From assembly GCA_018223365.1 (NCBI GenBank), contig JAGTTP010000001.1:1587910-1651909 (forward strand): a DNA stretch of 64,000 nucleotides, given 5' to 3'. The notes under the pieces were generated by a model that was not told the DNA's origin, did not search any database, and saw only the letters and a program-made list of their open reading frames with translations. The stretch is from Clostridiaceae bacterium Marseille-Q4145 (GTDB lineage: Bacteria > Bacillota > Clostridia > Lachnospirales > Lachnospiraceae). This document shows, one piece after another, positions 10,166-18,580 of the stretch (positions within the stretch are counted from its first letter, which is position 1; the number at the start of each line of letters is the position of its first letter). A program made the translations under genes and the position numbers.

Positions 10166-10588
10166 ATGAACTATATCCATCAGGCACAGTATTATGAAAC
10201 AGACCAGATGGGCATCATCCATCACTCCAATTATATCCGATGGATGGAGGAAGCTAGGATTGCCTATATGGATGAACTGGGATTTCCGTATAAAAAGGTA
10301 GAGGAAGCTGGCATTATCAGCCCGGTTTTAAGCGTGCAGTGCGATTACAAAGCCATGACATATTTTGGTGACCGGGTGTGTATTGATGTAAAATTATCGT
10401 CTTTCCGCGGAGTAAAATATGAGATTTCCTATGAAATGAGGGATGAGAAGACCGGTGAACTGCGGGCATCTGCTACATCTGCTCATTGCTATCTTGGCAA
10501 AAATGGAAGACCATCTAACATTAAGAAAGAGCTTCCGGAACTGTATGCAAAAATGATGGAAGAATTGCAGAAGGTGGAAAAGAAATAG
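10166..10588 (+). CDS. Acyl-CoA thioesterase (YbgC/FadM 4HBT family)
   Basis: 140 residues with a single hotdog fold. The catalytic motif YYETDQMGIIHHSNYIRW at residues ~9-26 carries the conserved Asp and the HxxNY loop of 4-hydroxybenzoyl-CoA thioesterase-type enzymes. Likely hydrolyses short- or medium-chain acyl-CoA in the cytosol. The stop codon overlaps the next GTG start by one base, so both genes share a transcript. Confidence 0.9.
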   Translation: MNYIHQAQYYETDQMGIIHHSNYIRWMEEARIAYMDELGFPYKKVEEAGIISPVLSVQCDYKAMTYFGDRVCIDVKLSSFRGVKYEISYEMRDEKTGELRASATSAHCYLGKNGRPSNIKKELPELYAKMMEELQKVEKK

Positions 10589-11340
10589 TGAAAGAACGAT
10601 ATGTCCTTCTGGACAGTATCAGGGGGATCACTCTGCTCAGTATGATTTTGTATCATGGCATGTTTGATCTGGTAGAGATTTATGGACTGCATGTTCCATG
10701 GTTTGGGGACAGACCGGGATATGTCTGGCAGCAGAGTATCTGTTGGATTTTTATTCTGCTGTCCGGCTTTTGTTGGAATCTTGGAAAAAGGCATCTGAAA
10801 CGGGGGCTTGTGATTTCAGCGTGGGGTCTTCTGATCACGGGGGTGACGTATGCGTTTATGCCATCGGAAAAGATTCTGTTTGGAATCCTGACTTTTACCG
10901 GAACGGCTATGCTGCTTCTGATCCCGCTGTCAAAAGTGTTGGAACGGATTCCGGCATGGGCGGGATTCGCAGGAAGCTTCCTGCTTTTTGGACTGACAAG
11001 AAATGTGAACAGAGGAGTCTTTGGCTTTGAATTACTTCATTTTGGAAGGGTGCCGAAAGTCCTGTATCGGGGACTCTTTATGACGTTTCTTGGTTTCCCG
11101 GATCCTGGATTTTTTTCCGGAGATTACTTTCCTTTGTTTCCATGGATTTTTCTTTATCTGACCGGATATTTCCTGTATGGAATGTTTATGAAGTTTCCGA
11201 AAGTGAAGAAGGCTCTGGCGATACATTTGCCGGCTCCTTTTTTGGAGGCAGCAGGCAGGCACAGTCTGCTTTTGTATCTTTTGCACCAGCCATTGCTTAT
11301 GCTGGTATTTACGGCGGCAGATGTGTTGAAAATTCTGTAA
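10588..11340 (+). CDS. DUF1624/HGSNAT-like membrane acyltransferase domain protein
   Basis: 250 residues with about seven membrane segments. The start (LLDSIRGITLLSMILYHGMFDL) carries the Asp-Arg-Gly and His of the DUF1624/heparan-alpha-glucosaminide acetyltransferase-like family, and the C-terminus has the LLYLLHQP motif shared with acyltransferase-3 proteins. Likely moves acyl groups across or at the membrane; substrate unknown. GTG start at 10588 overlaps the thioesterase stop. tRNA-Leu follows 40 nt later. Confidence 0.82.
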   Translation: MKERYVLLDSIRGITLLSMILYHGMFDLVEIYGLHVPWFGDRPGYVWQQSICWIFILLSGFCWNLGKRHLKRGLVISAWGLLITGVTYAFMPSEKILFGILTFTGTAMLLLIPLSKVLERIPAWAGFAGSFLLFGLTRNVNRGVFGFELLHFGRVPKVLYRGLFMTFLGFPDPGFFSGDYFPLFPWIFLYLTGYFLYGMFMKFPKVKKALAIHLPAPFLEAAGRHSLLLYLLHQPLLMLVFTAADVLKIL

Positions 11341-11380
11341 TTGACTTTTTGGAGTGCAGATGATAACATATGGGACATGA

Positions 11381-11462
11381 GCGGAACTGATGGAATTGGC
11401 AGACATGCAAGATTTAGGTTCTTGTGCCGTGAGGCGTGTGGGTTCAAGTCCCACGTTCCGCA
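11381..11462 (+). tRNA. tRNA-Leu (TAG)
   Basis: 82 nt with long variable arm. Acceptor GCGGAAC pairs with GTTCCGC. Anticodon TAG in TTTAGGT. It stands alone, not in an array. Confidence 0.97.
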
Positions 11463-11480
11463 CTGAAAATTAAGCAAAGA

Positions 11481-11511
11481 AAAGGAGAATCCCAATTTCG
11501 GATTCTCCTTT
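11481..11511. terminator. Bidirectional terminator
   Basis: AAAGGAGAATCC / GGATTCTCCTTT stem (11481-11492, 11500-11511) with T runs on both strands, serving tRNA-Leu and the convergent kinase-like gene. Confidence 0.9.
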
Positions 11512-11517
11512 TTGCAA

Positions 11518-12153
11518 TCATGATTCTTCCATCAACCCTTTTTGTTTCAGGTACAGTTTGATCTGTTCAGCAGCTTCCTCGATGGTCATGTCACCGGTAT
11601 TCAGGCACAGATCATAATTGGATGCGGCATCCCAGGTTTTTCCGGTATAGTAGTTGTAATATTTATGACGCTGTTTATCTGTCTCACGGATCCTCTCCTC
11701 GGCCACCTCTTTTTCCAGAGAAAATGTCCACATCATTCGATGAATTTTACTCTCCATATCACCACATACAAAAATATTCACCACATTATCGTAATCCTTC
11801 AGTACATAATCGGCACAGCGTCCAATGATGATGCAGGATTCATTTTCTGCCAGTTCTTTGATCAATTCAGATTGAAAACGGAAGAGGTTATCCGGAGAGA
11901 CGATATCTTTTCCGAGAGATGGTTTCTGACTGGCCGGTTTCAATTCTTTAATCAGTTTGTACAGCAGGTTGTTTCCGGGGCGCTCATCATTTACATGAAA
12001 AAATTCTTCCAGAACGCCACTTTTGTCAGAGACCATGCGGAACATGTCTTTGTCATAGTAAGGAATGTTAAGTTCCTTGGACAGAAGTTTTGCAATATTG
12101 GTTGCCCCTGCACCGCATTCACGATTTAAAGTAATGATAAATTTTTTTGACAT
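11518..12153 (-). CDS. Cytidylate kinase-like family protein
   Basis: 211 residues. P-loop protein of the cytidylate-kinase-like family: the N-terminal strand and loop FIITLNRECGAGATNIAKLL replaces a canonical Walker A with the RECGAGA version typical of this family, then YYDKDMF, GRCADYVL and RETDKQRHKYYNYYTG follow. The cellular substrate is not established; family proteins are not proven CMP kinases. On the minus strand AGGAG lies 9 nt before the ATG at 12153; the in-frame GTG at 12162 overlaps the ribosome site, so I rejected it. Confidence 0.88.
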   Translation of the reverse strand: MSKKFIITLNRECGAGATNIAKLLSKELNIPYYDKDMFRMVSDKSGVLEEFFHVNDERPGNNLLYKLIKELKPASQKPSLGKDIVSPDNLFRFQSELIKELAENESCIIIGRCADYVLKDYDNVVNIFVCGDMESKIHRMMWTFSLEKEVAEERIRETDKQRHKYYNYYTGKTWDAASNYDLCLNTGDMTIEEAAEQIKLYLKQKGLMEES

Positions 12154-12198
12154 GGATATCACTCCTTCTGGTTGTGCAAATAATCTAGTTTTTTCTTT

Positions 12199-12227
12199 AT
12201 TATATCATAGAATATGTGCAGAAACAA
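12199..12227 (-). promoter_or_regulatory. Promoter of the cytidylate kinase-like gene
   Basis: On the minus strand TTGTTT (12227-12222), 17-nt spacer, TATAAT (12204-12199). Confidence 0.6.
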
Positions 12228-12251
12228 CAAATGAAATGGGAAAATGAATTA

Positions 12252-12278
12252 TTAGCACTCGATTTAAATGAGTGCTAA
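12252..12278 (+). promoter_or_regulatory. CIRCE element (HrcA operator)
   Basis: Exact TTAGCACTC-N9-GAGTGCTAA. HrcA binds this inverted repeat and represses class I heat-shock genes. It sits directly upstream of the -35 box of the htpG promoter. Confidence 0.96.
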
Positions 12279-12285
12279 AAAGTTC

Positions 12286-12314
12286 TTGACTTTTAAGAAA
12301 GAGGGGATTATATT
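12286..12314 (+). promoter_or_regulatory. htpG promoter
   Basis: TTGACT (12286-12291), 17-nt spacer, TATATT (12309-12314), immediately after CIRCE. Confidence 0.8.
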
Positions 12315-12355
12315 ACATAGTGATGAAATTATTTGAAAGAAAGGCAGTGTATATT

Positions 12356-14413
12356 ATGAGCGAAAAACATGGATCACTTTCCATTAACAGCGACAATATT
12401 TTCCCGATTATTAAAAAATGGTTGTATTCTGACCACGATATTTTCTTCCGTGAACTGATTTCCAACGGATGCGATGCCATCACCAAGCTGAAGAAGCTGG
12501 ATATGATGGGTGAGTATACACTTCCGGAGAAATATAAACCGCAGGTACAGGTTCTGGTGAACCCGGATGAGAAGACTTTGAAGTTCATCGATAACGGACT
12601 TGGTATGACGGCAGATGAAGTGGAAGAGTATATCAACCAGATTGCATTTTCCGGCGCAACGGATTTCCTGGCACAGTATAAGGACAAGACAAATGAGGAT
12701 CAGATCATCGGTCATTTTGGACTGGGATTCTATTCCGCATTCATGGTAGCAGATGAGGTGCATATTGATACTCTTTCCTATAAAGAGGGAGCAGAGCCGG
12801 TACACTGGGAGTGTGATGGCGGTACGGAGTTCTCCATGGTAACCGGCGAGAAGAAGACCGTTGGTACCGAGATTACCCTGTTCCTGAATGAGGAGAGCCT
12901 GGAGTTTGCCAATGAGTACCGTGCCCGTGAGGTGATTAGTAAATACTGTTCCTTTATGCCGGTCAACATTTATCTTGCAAAAGAGAATGGGGAGCAGGAA
13001 TATGAGACGATCGATGAGAATGAGCTGACGGAGGATGATGTAGTTGTAGAGCATATCCATGAGGAGGCTAAGACAGAAGAAGTAGAGAAAGAGGACGGTA
13101 CCAAGGAAACGAAAGAAGTTTCTCCGGCCAAAGAACTGGTGAAGATTAACAAACGTCCGGTTTCCTTAAGTGACCCGCAGCCGTTGTGGACGAAACATCC
13201 CAATGAGTGTACCGAAGAAGAATATAAAGAGTTCTATCGTAAGGTATTCAATGACTATAAGGAGCCGCTGTTCTGGATTCACCTGAACATGGACTACCCG
13301 TTCAACCTGAAGGGAATTCTGTATTTCCCGAAGATCAATATGGAGTATGAGTCCATTGAGGGAACCATCAAACTGTATAACAATCAGGTATTTATCGCTG
13401 ATAATATCAAAGAAGTCATTCCGGAATTCCTGATGCTCTTAAAAGGTGTCATCGACTGTCCGGATCTGCCGCTGAATGTATCCAGAAGTGCGCTGCAGAA
13501 CGACGGTTTTGTAAAGAAGATTTCTGATTACATTACTAAGAAAGTAGCGGATAAGTTAAGCGGTATGTGTAAGACAGACCGTGAGAATTATGAGAAATAC
13601 TGGGACGATATCAGTCCGTTTATCAAATTCGGCTGCATCAAGGACGAAAAATTCTGTGAGCGTATGATGGAGTATGTACTGTTCAAGGATCTGGATGGTA
13701 AATATACGACCATGAACGAGTATCTGGAAGCAGAGAATCCGACTGATGGTGATGCTGACAAGGTGGAAGAAAAGACCGAAGAGAAGGCTGACAGCGATGA
13801 GAAGGAAACTCCGAAGACCACCATCTACTATGTAACGGATGAGATCCAGCAGAGCCAGTACATCAACATGTTCCGTGAGCAGAAGATGAATGCAGTCATC
13901 CTGAAAGACAACATTGATAATCCGTTTATCAGCCATCTGGAAGCAAAGAATGAGAAAGTCAAATTCCAGCGTATCGATGCAGATGTGACCGATTCCATGA
14001 AGGAAGAGGTATCTGAGGAAGAGCTGAAAGGGGAAACCGATGCATTGACTGCACTGTTCCGTAAAGCACTGAACAATGACAAACTGGAAGTCAAAGTGGA
14101 AAAACTGAAAAATGAAAAGGTTTCTTCTATGATTACGCTTTCAGAGGAGAATCGCAGAATGCAGGAAATGATGAAGATGTATAATATGTATGGAATGGAT
14201 CCGTCCATGTTCGGTACAACGACTACCCTGGTTCTGAATGCCAACAATGCTCTGGTGAAATATCTGTTCCAGAATCCGGAGGGTGAGCACAGCAATATGA
14301 TCTGTGAGCAGCTCTACGATCTGGCCATGATCAGCCATCAGCCTCTGAATCCGGAAGCCATGACCAGATTTGTGAACCGCAGCAATGAGATTATGATGCT
14401 TCTGACAAAATAA
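12356..14413 (+). CDS. htpG: Molecular chaperone HtpG (Hsp90)
   Basis: 685 residues, the usual bacterial Hsp90 scale. The N-terminal GHKL ATPase has ELISNGCDA (Glu/Asn of the ATP site), DNGLGM and GHFGLGFYSAF lid motifs, followed by an acidic linker (residues ~215-255, rich in Glu/Lys), a middle domain with NVSRSALQ and its catalytic Arg, and a dimerisation domain. A second acidic insertion lies near residues 465-485. It refolds or holds clients in the cytosol. ATG 12356 is 35 nt from the predicted transcription start; the in-frame ATG at 12323 would be almost leaderless. CIRCE shows HrcA control. Confidence 0.97.
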   Translation: MSEKHGSLSINSDNIFPIIKKWLYSDHDIFFRELISNGCDAITKLKKLDMMGEYTLPEKYKPQVQVLVNPDEKTLKFIDNGLGMTADEVEEYINQIAFSGATDFLAQYKDKTNEDQIIGHFGLGFYSAFMVADEVHIDTLSYKEGAEPVHWECDGGTEFSMVTGEKKTVGTEITLFLNEESLEFANEYRAREVISKYCSFMPVNIYLAKENGEQEYETIDENELTEDDVVVEHIHEEAKTEEVEKEDGTKETKEVSPAKELVKINKRPVSLSDPQPLWTKHPNECTEEEYKEFYRKVFNDYKEPLFWIHLNMDYPFNLKGILYFPKINMEYESIEGTIKLYNNQVFIADNIKEVIPEFLMLLKGVIDCPDLPLNVSRSALQNDGFVKKISDYITKKVADKLSGMCKTDRENYEKYWDDISPFIKFGCIKDEKFCERMMEYVLFKDLDGKYTTMNEYLEAENPTDGDADKVEEKTEEKADSDEKETPKTTIYYVTDEIQQSQYINMFREQKMNAVILKDNIDNPFISHLEAKNEKVKFQRIDADVTDSMKEEVSEEELKGETDALTALFRKALNNDKLEVKVEKLKNEKVSSMITLSEENRRMQEMMKMYNMYGMDPSMFGTTTTLVLNANNALVKYLFQNPEGEHSNMICEQLYDLAMISHQPLNPEAMTRFVNRSNEIMMLLTK

Positions 14414-14418
14414 AAATC

Positions 14419-14916
14419 TTACATCTGCTGGAAAGGAATTTCCTGCTGATGAAAATATTTCCGGACCATGTCATCCCAGGCATGGTCCAGTTTTTTGTCC
14501 AGAGTAAAGACAGCAAGAGACGTACCGGTGGTACAGGTAAGGGTATGCCCGTCATAACGAAGATTCATGAGCAGACCGCGGATCTGCTCAGGCGGAAGGT
14601 CAATCCCTGTCTGGGCAAGCAGACGGATTACGTTGGAAGGGGCCAGCTGAAAGGTGAAATGAAACGCGAGGGGTGTCTTCTTACCTTTGATGAGTTCAAA
14701 GCAGAAAGGGCGTACTTCACTCCAGAGAGAAAGAGAGCGGTCTCCTATCTGGTCCTGTTCCTCGGCAGAATAGTATGCTTTTTGAAAGGTACCGTCTATT
14801 TCAAATGTATTAAAAGTAGTAATGCTGCCTTCCAGAAGAAGGAAACGGTCAAAGGTTTCACTGAGCAGCAGTTTTTTCATAAAGACCCGGATATCGGCAA
14901 TCTGAAGTGCAATCAT
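14419..14916 (-). CDS. DUF5721 family protein
   Basis: 165 residues, soluble. The pattern IALQIADIRVFMKKLLLSETFDRFLL, followed by TTFNTFEIDG, matches what I know of DUF5721, a family of unknown function found mainly in Lachnospiraceae. GGAGG on the minus strand lies 8 nt before the ATG. It converges on htpG with only 5 nt between the stop codons and no clear terminator. Confidence 0.75.
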   Translation of the reverse strand: MIALQIADIRVFMKKLLLSETFDRFLLLEGSITTFNTFEIDGTFQKAYYSAEEQDQIGDRSLSLWSEVRPFCFELIKGKKTPLAFHFTFQLAPSNVIRLLAQTGIDLPPEQIRGLLMNLRYDGHTLTCTTGTSLAVFTLDKKLDHAWDDMVRKYFHQQEIPFQQM

Positions 14917-15012
14917 GCAAGTTCCTCCATGAATATGATAGGTTTATTATAGAAGAAACAGGCAGGATTTGCTATACTGAATTTGAAAATTACTTCAAGG
15001 AGAAAACATAGA

Positions 15013-16302
15013 ATGAAAAAGAGAGATTGTGCAGAAGAATTATGTAGTCTGATCAGGGAGGGAACTTCTCCATTCCATGCAGTATCGGTGGCAGAAAGAC
15101 GATTGAGAGAGCAGAGATTTGAGTCTTTGTCCCTGAAACGGTCATGGCAGTTGGAAAAGGGTGGACGTTATTATGTGTCTGTGGGGGAATCCACCTTGTT
15201 TGCATTTACTGTTGGGGACAGCTGGAATGGGCAGGAAGGGTTCCGAATTGCAGCGGCCCATACAGATTTTCCAGGGCTTCGTGTGAAGCAGCATGCAGAA
15301 ATGATTCGTGGAAACTATGGACAGCTGAATGTGGAAGTCTATGGAGGTGCTATCTTGAATACGTGGCTGGATCGTCCCTTGTCAGTATCCGGAAGGGTAG
15401 CATTAAAGAGTGATGATGTGTTCCGGCCGCAGACCAGACTGGTGGATTTGAAAAAACCCTATTTTATTATTCCCAATCTGGCCATCCATCTGAATCGGGA
15501 AGTGAACAAGGGAACGGAATTAAACCGGCAGAAGGAATTACTTCCTATCGCAGTGGTGGGAAAGGAAGGGCTGACAGATCACTTTTTCCGAAAACTTCTG
15601 GCAGAGAAGCTGGAAGTGGAACCGGATGAGATTCTGGATTATGAGATGGGCCTCTATAATGCAGACCAGCCTCAGTATGTAGGAATTGGAGAGGATCTTT
15701 TGAGCGCACCGCGTATTGACAATCTATCCGGAGTGCAGGCTGTTCTGACGGGAATTACAGAAGGCAGCAGGGATGGCATTAATGTAGCAGCATTTTTTGA
15801 TCACGAGGAAATTGGCAGTAGAACCAAGCAGGGTGCAGGTTCCACATTGCTCACCATGGTGCTGGAGAAATTGTTTCAGGGTCTTGGTATGGACCGACTG
15901 GAATATTTGCAGCAGATGACGGAGAGCATGCTGCTGTCCGTGGATGTGGGACATGCCTATCATCCGAACTATGTGGACAAGATGGATCCCACCAATCAGA
16001 GTCCTTTGAATACCGGATTCTGTATCAAAGAGGCAAGCTCTCAGTCTTATGCAACAGACTGCCGTGCGATAGCCATTGTGGAGCAGATTTGCCGCCAGGA
16101 GGAAATTTCATACACAAAATTTTTCAACCGTTCTGACGGAACCGGTGGAAGCACGTTAGGATCCATTGCATCCAGTTTTCTTCCGATTCCGACCGTAGAT
16201 GTGGCAGTGCCTTTACTTGCTATGCATTCTTCCCGGGAGCTTATGGGGGTGAAGGATATCAGGGCGCTGGCCGATATGATTCGTGCCTACTATACTTTGT
16301 AA
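15013..16302 (+). CDS. M18 family aminopeptidase
   Basis: 429 residues. Metalloaminopeptidase of the aspartyl/lysyl aminopeptidase family, releasing N-terminal residues from peptides in the cytosol. Dinuclear zinc ligands are visible in order: AAHTDFPGLRVK (~80-91), DNLSGV (~236), FDHEEIGS (~259, catalytic Glu) and SVDVGHAYHPNY (~312), plus a C-terminal AMHSSRELMG. AAGGAG at 14997-15002 is 10 nt before ATG 15013; an in-frame TTG at 14983 lies upstream of that site and is rejected. Confidence 0.94.
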   Translation: MKKRDCAEELCSLIREGTSPFHAVSVAERRLREQRFESLSLKRSWQLEKGGRYYVSVGESTLFAFTVGDSWNGQEGFRIAAAHTDFPGLRVKQHAEMIRGNYGQLNVEVYGGAILNTWLDRPLSVSGRVALKSDDVFRPQTRLVDLKKPYFIIPNLAIHLNREVNKGTELNRQKELLPIAVVGKEGLTDHFFRKLLAEKLEVEPDEILDYEMGLYNADQPQYVGIGEDLLSAPRIDNLSGVQAVLTGITEGSRDGINVAAFFDHEEIGSRTKQGAGSTLLTMVLEKLFQGLGMDRLEYLQQMTESMLLSVDVGHAYHPNYVDKMDPTNQSPLNTGFCIKEASSQSYATDCRAIAIVEQICRQEEISYTKFFNRSDGTGGSTLGSIASSFLPIPTVDVAVPLLAMHSSRELMGVKDIRALADMIRAYYTL

Positions 16303-16438
16303 ATTCAGGGGATATTACTTGCATATGTCTATAGGTTGTGGTAATATTATGTGGTATTAAAAACTACATAAAAACAAGACGGATATTTTTATCATGCCGT
16401 TTTTGAATCGATAGATAGAATAAAAGGTGGTATTAGAT

Positions 16439-17275
16439 ATGGGTTATCGAATTGTAGTAGATAGTTGTGGAGAATTTACGGAGGAGATGCAGCAGGATCC
16501 TCATTTTACGCATGCAGCACTTCATTTGGAAATAGACGGGGAACAGTTCATAGATGATGAGACATTTGACAGAGTGGATTTTCTCAAAAAAGCGAAGGCA
16601 AGTCTGAATTGTCCAAAGTCCAGCTGTCCATCTCCGGAAGTATATCGGGCAGCATTTGATTGCGGGGAAGAACATCTCTATGCGGTGACCCTTTCAGCGG
16701 AGTTGAGCGGTTCTTATAATAGTGCAGTATTGGGACAAAACCTTTATCTGGAAGAGCATCCGGATGCGAAGATTCATGTGTTTAATTCCTGCTCCGCATC
16801 TGTAGGAGAGACCTTGGTGGCAAAGAAAATTCAGGAATGTGAAGAAGCCGGAATGGAGTTTGAAGAAACGATCAAAACGGTGGAAGCATTTATTGATGAG
16901 ATGTGTACTTATTTTGTGCTGGAGGATCTGGACCATTTAAGAAAGAACGGACGTCTCAGCACGGTGAAAGCGTTTGTGGCATCTGCGCTGAATATTAAGC
17001 CAGTGATGGAAGGCGTAAAGGGTGTGATCCAACAGGCAGGTCAGGCAAGAGGAATGCAAAAAGCACTCCGTCTGATGGTGGAACTTCTGAAGAATCATGC
17101 GAAGAATCCGGAAGAAAAAGTGGCTGGTCTCGTACACTGCAATAATGCAGAGCGTGCAGAAGCAGTAAAAGCAGAGATCCTGAAGACCATGAAGGTAAAA
17201 GATGTGGTGATTCTGGAAAGCTCCGGTGTCAGTACCTTGTATGCGGACCAGGGCGGTATCATATTAGTCCTGTAA
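16439..17275 (+). CDS. DegV family fatty-acid-binding protein
   Basis: 278 residues. DegV/FakB family: two-lobed fold with IVVDSCGEF at the start, the SCPSPEVYRAAF loop near 61-72, TLSAELSGSYNSA near 86-98 and DLDHLRKNGRLS near 165-176. Relatives present a bound fatty acid to the kinase FakA for phosphorylation; no fakA gene is seen here. AAAAGGTGG at about 16421-16429 supports ATG 16439 over an upstream in-frame GTG. Stand-alone gene with its own terminator. Confidence 0.92.
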   Translation: MGYRIVVDSCGEFTEEMQQDPHFTHAALHLEIDGEQFIDDETFDRVDFLKKAKASLNCPKSSCPSPEVYRAAFDCGEEHLYAVTLSAELSGSYNSAVLGQNLYLEEHPDAKIHVFNSCSASVGETLVAKKIQECEEAGMEFEETIKTVEAFIDEMCTYFVLEDLDHLRKNGRLSTVKAFVASALNIKPVMEGVKGVIQQAGQARGMQKALRLMVELLKNHAKNPEEKVAGLVHCNNAERAEAVKAEILKTMKVKDVVILESSGVSTLYADQGGIILVL

Positions 17276-17304
17276 GGAAATATGAATAATATGTTAAAAT
17301 TCAA

Positions 17305-17331
17305 AGAGAAGCGGACCAAACGCTTCTCTTT
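17305..17331 (+). terminator. Intrinsic terminator after degV
   Basis: AGAGAAGCG / CGCTTCTCT with a 7-nt loop, followed by TTT. Confidence 0.85.
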
Positions 17332-17378
17332 TATGCTATAATAAGCAGCAAAATGAGATAAGAAAAAAACGGAGGTAA

Positions 17379-17651
17379 ATGACAGTGATCAGTGAAAAGG
17401 TAATCATTAAAAATGAGAGCGGAATTCATTTGCATCCGGCAGGGATGCTGGTAGGCGAGGCAAATAAATTCCGTTGCCATGTGATGATGCATTATGGAGA
17501 ACGGAAAATGAATTGTAAGAGTCTGATGAGTCTTCTGGCCTTTCCGGTCTGCCCGGGAGAAGAAGTAACCATTGAGTGTGAAGGTGAAGATGAAGAAGAG
17601 GCCTGCAGACATATTGTGAATTTTCTTAATAATATGAAGGATCAAAAATGA
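17379..17651 (+). CDS. HPr-family phosphocarrier protein with altered active-site loop
   Basis: 90 residues, the usual HPr length plus a few. HPr relays phosphate from enzyme I to sugar-specific PTS enzymes by its active-site histidine. The loop reads GIHLHPAG (15-22): His17 is the phosphorylatable residue, but the Arg normally two positions later is His19. A Ser corresponding to the HPr-kinase site lies at 48 (NCKSLMSLL). No ptsI is adjacent. It may be a main HPr variant or an alternative paralogue such as Crh. GGAGG lies 6 nt before the ATG. Confidence 0.87.
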   Translation: MTVISEKVIIKNESGIHLHPAGMLVGEANKFRCHVMMHYGERKMNCKSLMSLLAFPVCPGEEVTIECEGEDEEEACRHIVNFLNNMKDQK

Positions 17652-17676
17652 CACATCAATCTGATGTGCCTTTTTT
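17652..17676 (+). terminator. Intrinsic terminator after the HPr gene
   Basis: CACATCA / TGATGTG stem, loop ATC, then CC and six Ts; it begins at the stop codon. Confidence 0.85.
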
Positions 17677-17678
17677 GA

Positions 17679-17707
17679 TTGACAAGTTTCTGAAACTTCT
17701 GTATTGT
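17679..17707 (+). promoter_or_regulatory. Candidate promoter
   Basis: TTGACA (17679-17684), 17-nt spacer, TATTGT (17702-17707), directly after the HPr terminator and about 110 nt before the next ATG. Confidence 0.5.
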
Positions 17708-17820
17708 ATAAATGTCTTAAAAAATAATTTCAATGATTGCAAGTCTGCATTACGATTTCCCAACTTTGATACAGCTAGAGGTATATATGACGTTGTTAAG
17801 TATGAGGGAGGAATACTCAC

Positions 17821-18567
17821 ATGATTGATAAAGAGGATCCGTGGATCCTACAGGAAATTTTTCAATTGTCCGACCATGCATTGGTTCGGCTGTTGAATCG
17901 GCTTTTTGATACCCATTATACGGAAAAGAACCAGATATGGAAGGAATGGCAGAATGAAGACCGCTTGACAGTAACTTTGCGGGTGGATGGAGTGAATCGT
18001 TACGAATTTCGATTGAGAAGGCTGGATGGCTGTTTGCAGATTTGTGCACAGGATAAAGGGTATGTGTATTATTATGAAAATATGACCGCAGGAAATGTGC
18101 TCCAGATTAAGGAACCACAGATTTTCTATTTTGGAAAAAATCGCCAGGAAAAATATAGTACGACATTGGAATTTCCGGGACATGAGCGGGTGATACTGCC
18201 TTTTCGGGTGATTACGCTGGCGGATTATTCTGCAAAGCAGCTGGAGGAGCAAGGACTGATTCTTTTTCTCCCATTTTTATTTTATTGTTTTGAAAATCTG
18301 AAGGGAAGCGAAGAGGAAAAAGAGAAGGCCTGGAAAAATTTTATTGTAAGGGATATTGCGGACGCATTAGAATTAAGTTTTCACAAGGGTAATTTGACAG
18401 CATATGATGTGCAGCGTATGAAACAATTGTGCCGCCATATGGCATGGCAGGTCATGAGCAGGGAGCCATGGATGCAGGAACTGGAAGGCCAGAAACTGGT
18501 GCTGGATTCCCTGGAAGCGGACTTGAAATTTTTAAAAAGGCTGGATTCCACATATAAAAAGGAGTAG
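17821..18567 (+). CDS. Hypothetical protein, degenerate Rpn/PD-(D/E)XK-like
   Basis: 248 residues. The layout resembles the Rpn-type recombination-promoting nuclease family: an N-terminal helical part (LSDHALVRLLNRLF), strands at EDRLTVTLRV and RYEFRLRRLDGCLQICAQD, then the family-typical EEQGLILFLPFLFYCFE segment near 140-157 and a helical C-terminus. The ExQ part of the PD-(D/E)XK active site reads EFRLR, lacking the Gln, so nuclease activity is doubtful. GGGAGG lies 9 nt before the ATG. Assignment rests on recollected family pattern only. Confidence 0.5.
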   Translation: MIDKEDPWILQEIFQLSDHALVRLLNRLFDTHYTEKNQIWKEWQNEDRLTVTLRVDGVNRYEFRLRRLDGCLQICAQDKGYVYYYENMTAGNVLQIKEPQIFYFGKNRQEKYSTTLEFPGHERVILPFRVITLADYSAKQLEEQGLILFLPFLFYCFENLKGSEEEKEKAWKNFIVRDIADALELSFHKGNLTAYDVQRMKQLCRHMAWQVMSREPWMQELEGQKLVLDSLEADLKFLKRLDSTYKKE

Positions 18568-18580
18568 GTTCACCTACTCC
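18561..18580 (-). terminator. Terminator overlapping both convergent stop codons
   Basis: GGAGTAGGT-TC-ACCTACTCC palindrome; on the minus strand it is followed by CTTTTTA, so it should end the arsR transcript. The stem contains the stop codon of the upstream plus-strand gene and the last codons of arsR. Confidence 0.65.
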
